Below are positions 9,101 through 11,304 of a DNA stretch of 11,304 bases, piece after piece. The first letter of the stretch is position 1, and the number at the start of each line of letters is the position of its first letter. The notes under the pieces are model-generated. The model had not been told where the DNA came from. It saw only the letters and a list, made by a program, of their open reading frames with translations, and ran no database searches. Source of the DNA: VGEM01 sp033764265. Its GTDB lineage: Bacteria; Pseudomonadota; Alphaproteobacteria; Rhodospirillales; Rhodospirillaceae. The stretch is taken from assembly GCA_033764265.1 (NCBI GenBank), contig JANRJB010000161.1, positions 1-11,304 of the forward strand, read 5' to 3'. The position numbers were made by a program, and so were the translations under genes.

Positions 9101-9137
9101 GGGCGAACTCGCGGGGGAAATCGCCCGCCGCGCCTGA
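6111..9137 (+). CDS. Double TPR-glycosyltransferase fusion protein, TPR-GT-TPR-GT (modules 5A and 5B)
   Basis: The start is the ATG at 6111 (ATGA overlap with the previous stop); open frame further upstream to 4581 is an out-of-frame shadow. The 1008-residue product is about twice the length of its neighbours. Half A: TPRs about 8-205, hinge AWADYAARF (195-203), GT domain about 228-500 with WGEQGLGDE (233-241), AWRSA (347-351) and DKS (362-364) separated by an insertion, LQYGD (384-388), SNTAAHMAGALG (433-444), WYWF (461-464) and CPWYP (470-474). A linker (about 500-545) follows. Half B: TPRs about 545-690, hinge GWREFQWRW (701-709), GT domain about 735-1000 with YTEQGIGDE (739-747), SWRSANP (855-861), QKSS (866-869), LQYGD (888-892), SNTTVHTAGALG (937-948), LWYWF (962-966) and SPWYA (972-976). 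No stop or frameshift lies at the junction, so this is a true fusion. It could act as a tandem transferase adding two sugars; that is inference. Confidence 0.88.
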   Translation: MTAAALDQEIAAAVALHNAGQLDAAAARYRDILRRHPRQPHAMAFLGAINRVTGNAAEARRLLSQALALDPTLPGMRLELALTLTAQNDWPAAEREFRAVAAADPRSILAARGLAAALRKLNRVEEAAQVLATVADQVPGDPQPVIDLCDLWREAGDMARLLAVSTAGLARHPDHADLRAFRAEALFAAGRLADAWADYAARFSTARAAIPPLAFAIPEWRGDSLDGRAIVIWGEQGLGDEILHAGLVGEIAASAARCRLSCAPRLAALFRRSFPGVEVVTTREPAQLAAGMDVHCPAGSLARWRRPDFASFPARDKYLVADPDRVRALRARYAAGRDRPFLVGVAWRSAAVMQEPVPNAADKSLNLAEWGAIFAVPGAVFVNLQYGDVRADLAGVRQGFGVEVIADAQIDPLGDLDPFAAQVAAMDLVITSSNTAAHMAGALGVPTLVLLPRTIGLGRRWYWFADRTPCPWYPRLRCLVQAAPGRWSDVIAAAAVALIDAAVAAGAPVAPLPYLRGLAKSYQAANLPAEQEVALDALARHGGADAGAYDQLARLRKRRGDLDGALAVLERAVGDYPEVPQLHNQRGTVLAALGREADAEAAYHAGLAHNDRSAELHNNLGTTLRHRGRGAEALEHYRTAAALDPENLSILLNLGGGLSEAGRIDEAIAIFDRILARDPSHIDGHYNRAITNLMRGRFAEGWREFQWRWKRPAENVRPEFFAPPLWSGQDLAGKNVLVYTEQGIGDEIMVATMVPDVLAAAKRVVLLCSERLVPLFARSFPQAIVGQRAVPLPAAAAAPDLDVQMSMSELGACFRKTFADFPRRARLLHADPDLTRRLRAKYEAAASGKLLVGISWRSANPVVGYQKSSTLDDWAGLLTTPGAAFVNLQYGDTAQDRADFARATGLSLIHDDTVDPLKDMDAAAAQIAALDLVISVSNTTVHTAGALGVPTWVLLGASRGSLWYWFRGRDESPWYAGVRLFAADRDRDWTAVMAGVAGELAGEIARRA
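7605..7745 (+). other. Fusion junction between the two TPR-GT halves
   Basis: The region encodes residues about 499-545 of the fused protein. The last helix of GT domain A aligns by eye with the C-terminal end of the preceding gene (gRWxDxxAxxAxxL pattern), where that protein stops; here the frame reads on through an Ala/Val/Pro-rich stretch (AAGAPVAPLP) into a helix and then the first TPR of half B. No ATG with a ribosome site is seen at the point where half B would have begun as a separate gene. Confidence 0.6.
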
Positions 9138-9138
9138 C

Positions 9139-9191
9139 GGCCCCGGCTTGGCGGCACAAGCTTGGCGGCACAAGCTTGGCGGCCCCGCTTG
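9139..9191. repeat. 14-base tandem repeat in convergent intergenic spacer, possible terminator
   Basis: The unit CTTGGCGGCACAAG occurs twice without gap (9147-9160 and 9161-9174), followed by a partial copy CTTGGCGG (9175-9182). The flanks carry GGCCCCGGCTTG (9139-9150) and GGCCCCGCTTG (9181-9191), so the array is bounded by similar ends. Each unit can fold as GCTTG-GCGGCA-CAAGC, a 5-bp stem with a 6-base loop. There is no T-run, so a classical intrinsic terminator is not proven; its place between converging stops (9137 and 9201) fits a bidirectional terminator. Confidence 0.6.
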
Positions 9192-9200
9192 TCGACCGGG

Positions 9201-10088
9201 TCAGATCGGCAGGGTGGACGGCGCTTCGTCGGCGATCTGGCGCAGGTAGGCGCCGTAGCCGGTCTTCGACAGGTCCTCGGCCAGACTTAGCAGCTGGGCG
9301 CGGTCGATGTAGCCGCGGCGGTAGGCGATTTCCTCCGGGCAGGCGATCATCACGCCCTGGCGGGTCTCGACGCTTTCGACGAACTGGGCGGCCTGCAGCA
9401 ACCCGTGCGGGCTGCCGGTATCCAGCCAGGCGATGCCGCGGCCAAAGTTGTTCACCGTCAGCCGGCCGCGCGCCAGGTAGTGCTTCAGCACGTCGATGAT
9501 CTCGAGCTCGCCGCGCGCCGACGGCTTTAGGCCGCGGGCGATGTTCACCACCTCGGCATCGCAGATGTAAAGCCCGGTCACGGCGTAGGACGAGCGGGGC
9601 TTGGCCGGCTTTTCCTCCAGGCTGACCACCTTGCCGGCGGCATCGAATTCCACCACGCCGAAGTTCTGTGGGTCGGTGACGCGGTAGCCGAAGGCGGTCA
9701 TGCCCTGGTTGGCGGTAATGGCGGTGTGCAGCATGTGCGACAGGCCCTGGCCGAAATAGACGTTGTCGCCCAGGATCAGCACGCAGCCCGAACCGCCGAT
9801 GAACTCCGCGCCGTAGATGAAGGCTTCCGGCAGGCCGCCGGGCCGGGTCTGGGCGACGTAGGAGAGCGTCAGGCCCCAGCGCGAGCCGTCGCCCAGCAGG
9901 TTCTCGAACGCCGCCCGCTCGGCCGGGTTGGTGATGATCATGATGTCGCGCACCCCGCCCAGCATCAGCGTGGTGAGCGGGTAATAGATCATCGGCTTGT
10001 TGTAGATGGGCAAGAGCTGCTTGTTGACCGACCGGGTGATCGGATAGAGCCGCGAACCGCTGCCGCCGGCTAGGATGAGGCCTTTCAT
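9201..10088 (-). CDS. rfbA: Glucose-1-phosphate thymidylyltransferase (dTDP-glucose pyrophosphorylase)
   Basis: This enzyme makes dTDP-glucose and pyrophosphate from dTTP and glucose-1-phosphate, the first step towards dTDP-L-rhamnose and other dTDP-6-deoxysugars; it is cytosolic. The 295-residue product has the usual family length (about 290). Motifs: GGSGSRLYPIT (8-18), the nucleotide-binding loop with Ser in place of the commoner Thr; KQLLPIYNKPMIYYPL (23-38); LGDN (106-109) with the metal-binding Asp108; EEKP (158-161); YAVTGLY (168-174); KPSARGELEI (188-197); and WLDTG (221-225) with the second metal-binding Asp223. The DTGSPHGL stretch differs from the commoner DTGTHxSL. The start MKGLILAGG is chosen because the family begins here and GGAAG lies 7 bases upstream; the frame remains open upstream to 10223, but that extension is low-complexity and unlike the family. 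The gene stands alone, convergent with the TPR-GT operon and divergent from the methyltransferase. Confidence 0.96.
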   Translation of the reverse strand: MKGLILAGGSGSRLYPITRSVNKQLLPIYNKPMIYYPLTTLMLGGVRDIMIITNPAERAAFENLLGDGSRWGLTLSYVAQTRPGGLPEAFIYGAEFIGGSGCVLILGDNVYFGQGLSHMLHTAITANQGMTAFGYRVTDPQNFGVVEFDAAGKVVSLEEKPAKPRSSYAVTGLYICDAEVVNIARGLKPSARGELEIIDVLKHYLARGRLTVNNFGRGIAWLDTGSPHGLLQAAQFVESVETRQGVMIACPEEIAYRRGYIDRAQLLSLAEDLSKTGYGAYLRQIADEAPSTLPI

Positions 10089-10095
10089 GGGGTTG

Positions 10096-10100
10096 CTTCC
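10096..10100 (-). promoter_or_regulatory. Shine-Dalgarno site for rfbA
   Basis: On the minus strand GGAAG lies 7 bases before the ATG at 10088. It supports the short, family-standard start over the open extension to 10223. Confidence 0.6.
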
Positions 10101-10122
10101 GTGAATCGTCTTGGGTGCGGCC

Positions 10123-10151
10123 AACCTAGGCGGCACGGCTGCGGCAGGCAA
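10123..10151 (-). promoter_or_regulatory. Candidate sigma-70-type promoter for rfbA
   Basis: On the minus strand TTGCCT (10151-10146) and TAGGTT (10128-10123) are spaced 17 bases. The -10 keeps the important TA....T positions and the -35 matches 4 of 6. The -10 ends 34 bases before the rfbA ATG, leaving a short leader that contains the ribosome site. Found by eye only; alphaproteobacterial promoters are loosely conserved. Confidence 0.35.
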
Positions 10152-10186
10152 CCGCCCAGGCCGGCCGGCGTCCCTCGCCGGGTCTC

Positions 10187-10215
10187 TTGACGGGCGCACG
10201 GCCACCGGGTCAAAC
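10187..10215 (+). promoter_or_regulatory. Candidate promoter for the methyltransferase gene
   Basis: TTGACG (10187-10192), a 5 of 6 match to a -35 box, is followed after 17 bases by a poor -10, TCAAAC (10210-10215). The distance leaves about 25 bases of leader with AGGAG inside it. TTGAC here and GTCAA (10209-10213) also form an inverted pair. The weak -10 keeps confidence low. Confidence 0.25.
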
Positions 10216-10233
10216 CGGGGCACTCACCGCCCC

Positions 10234-10238
10234 AGGAG
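10234..10238 (+). promoter_or_regulatory. Shine-Dalgarno site deciding a TTG start
   Basis: AGGAG lies 9 bases before the TTG at 10248. The next in-frame ATG (10284) has no comparable site, so the TTG is the preferred start. Confidence 0.6.
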
Positions 10239-10247
10239 CCGACAGCT

Positions 10248-11282
10248 TTGACCATCCACAAAGATGATTTCGATGTCGCGCTGATGCCCGGCAAGCGGGC
10301 CGAACTGGCGGACATCTATCGCGTCATCCGCGCCTCGGAGGCCGAAGTCATCGCCACCATGCGCGCTGGCCAGGCCGACCTGGGCCACCTGTTCGAGGAT
10401 GTCGCGGCTTGCCCTGCCTGTGCCCGACCAGCGGACGGCGCCCCGGCGATGTACGTCAAGGACGGCATGCACGTTGTCCGCTGCCCGGGCTGCGGCTTCG
10501 TCTATAGCCGCCAGGTGTTTTCGCAGTCTTACGACCAGTCGCGCTACGCCGACCCCGCCAACGAAAACATGTACATCCGATTGAAGGGCCATCCGGTCTA
10601 TGCTGCGCTCGAAGACACCAAGTGCGCCTACGTCGTCCAGGCGATCGGCGCGTTCGCCGCGCCGCCGGGTGCGCTTCTCGATGTCGGCAGCAGCACCGGG
10701 ACGTTGTTGGTTCAGGCCCAGCGCGCGGGCTGGACTGCCCACGGGCTCGAGGCCAGCGCCGCGCAGGTCGCCGTCGCCCGCGCCAAAGGGCTGTCGGCCG
10801 TGCAGGGCTATTTTCCCGACGCACTCGGAACGCCCGCCGCGAGCGCCCTGCCGCCGCGCTTCAACGTGATCACGGCGCTGGACGTGCTTGAACACATGAT
10901 CGATCCGCTCGCCTTCCTGGCCCGGGTCCGTGGCGCGCTCGTCCCCGGCGGTGTTCTTGCGGTCCAAGTGCCCAACATCGACAGTCTGTTCATCCGGCTG
11001 GAAGGCGCTGCGAACTCCAACATCTGCGCCGGGCACTGGCTCTACTTCTCCCCTGCCAGTCTGAAGGCCTTGTTGGCGAGGGCCGGCTTTACCTGCCTGC
11101 ATCTGGAAACCTACATCACCGAACTCGACCGCGCGGCGGCCCACGCGCCGGCTGCGATCGCGGCTGCGTTCAATGCGGTCACCGGCCGCCCAAGGACTGC
11201 GGTCGGCCCGCCCAGCGCAACCGAGGTTCACAACGCGCTGATGGGTTACAAAGTGTTCGGACTCTTCCGATCAAGCCCGTAA
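10248..11282 (+). CDS. Class I SAM-dependent methyltransferase with N-terminal zinc-ribbon-like segment
   Basis: The 344-residue product transfers a methyl group from S-adenosylmethionine. The N-terminal region has paired cysteines CPAC (55-58) and CPGCG (79-83), a likely structural zinc site of the kind found before the methyltransferase fold in sugar and glycan methyltransferases. The Rossmann domain follows: motif I LLDVGSSTGTLL (143-154) binds SAM, the acidic residue after strand 2 is Glu168 in GLEAS, then ALDVLEHMIDP (210-220), the post-motif VPGGVLAVQVPN (232-243), and a HWLYFSPASLKALLARAGF segment (263-281) typical of the Methyltransf_11/23-like family. The start is TTG at 10248 (AGGAG 9 bases upstream); an ATG at 10284 would remove 12 residues without touching a domain. 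It is divergent from rfbA. The substrate is inferred, from context, to be a sugar or glycan; a small-molecule or protein substrate cannot be excluded. Confidence 0.88.
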   Translation: MTIHKDDFDVALMPGKRAELADIYRVIRASEAEVIATMRAGQADLGHLFEDVAACPACARPADGAPAMYVKDGMHVVRCPGCGFVYSRQVFSQSYDQSRYADPANENMYIRLKGHPVYAALEDTKCAYVVQAIGAFAAPPGALLDVGSSTGTLLVQAQRAGWTAHGLEASAAQVAVARAKGLSAVQGYFPDALGTPAASALPPRFNVITALDVLEHMIDPLAFLARVRGALVPGGVLAVQVPNIDSLFIRLEGAANSNICAGHWLYFSPASLKALLARAGFTCLHLETYITELDRAAAHAPAAIAAAFNAVTGRPRTAVGPPSATEVHNALMGYKVFGLFRSSP

Positions 11283-11304
11283 TCAGCGGCGTCGACTGGC
11301 CTTG

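Noticed and set aside
9147..9182. CRISPR-like array
   Set aside because: Units are 14 bases, directly adjacent with no unique spacers, and only two and a half copies exist.
10089..10223. Longer N-terminus for rfbA
   Set aside because: RmlA proteins begin at MKGxxLAGG; the extension is Pro/Arg-rich and the Shine-Dalgarno GGAAG fits the short start.

Overview
The window is very GC-rich (strong G/C preference at third codon positions, ATGA gene overlaps, almost no intergenic space) and looks like chromosomal DNA of an alphaproteobacterium, perhaps a Rhodospirillales-type organism. This assignment is inferred from base composition and from the kind of protein family present; no marker gene fixes the species.

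Bases 1-9137 hold five same-strand genes, all built on one plan: an N-terminal run of tetratricopeptide (TPR) repeats, a short conserved hinge (GW.DY..R type), and a C-terminal GT-B-like glycosyltransferase domain. The first gene is cut by the left edge of the window. The fifth is a natural double-length fusion (TPR-GT-TPR-GT). Together they carry six copies of the module. Genes 1/2 overlap by 11 bases and genes 3/4 and 4/5 by ATGA, so this is almost certainly an operon with translational coupling. The only gap, 21 bases between genes 2 and 3, is conspicuously AT-rich and could hold an internal promoter or an unstructured translation start.

Bases 9138-9200 are a short convergent intergenic spacer with a 14-base tandem repeat. 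Bases 9201-10088 encode, on the minus strand, glucose-1-phosphate thymidylyltransferase (RmlA/RfbA), which makes dTDP-glucose. A 159-base divergent intergenic region follows with candidate promoters for both directions. Bases 10248-11282 encode a class I SAM-dependent methyltransferase with an N-terminal four-cysteine zinc-ribbon-like segment, a type common in surface-sugar loci.

Taken together the region looks like a glycan-decoration locus: a nucleotide-sugar supply enzyme (RmlA), a probable sugar or glycan methyltransferase, and an array of soluble TPR-glycosyltransferases. The best-known analogue of this layout is the Caulobacter flagellin glycosyltransferase FlmG (TPR plus GT), so protein glycosylation is a reasonable hypothesis, but acceptor and donor cannot be read from the sequence. 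The array of six diverged modules, including the fused pair, is the most unusual part of the window. No RNA genes, CRISPR arrays, insertion sequences or origins were seen.
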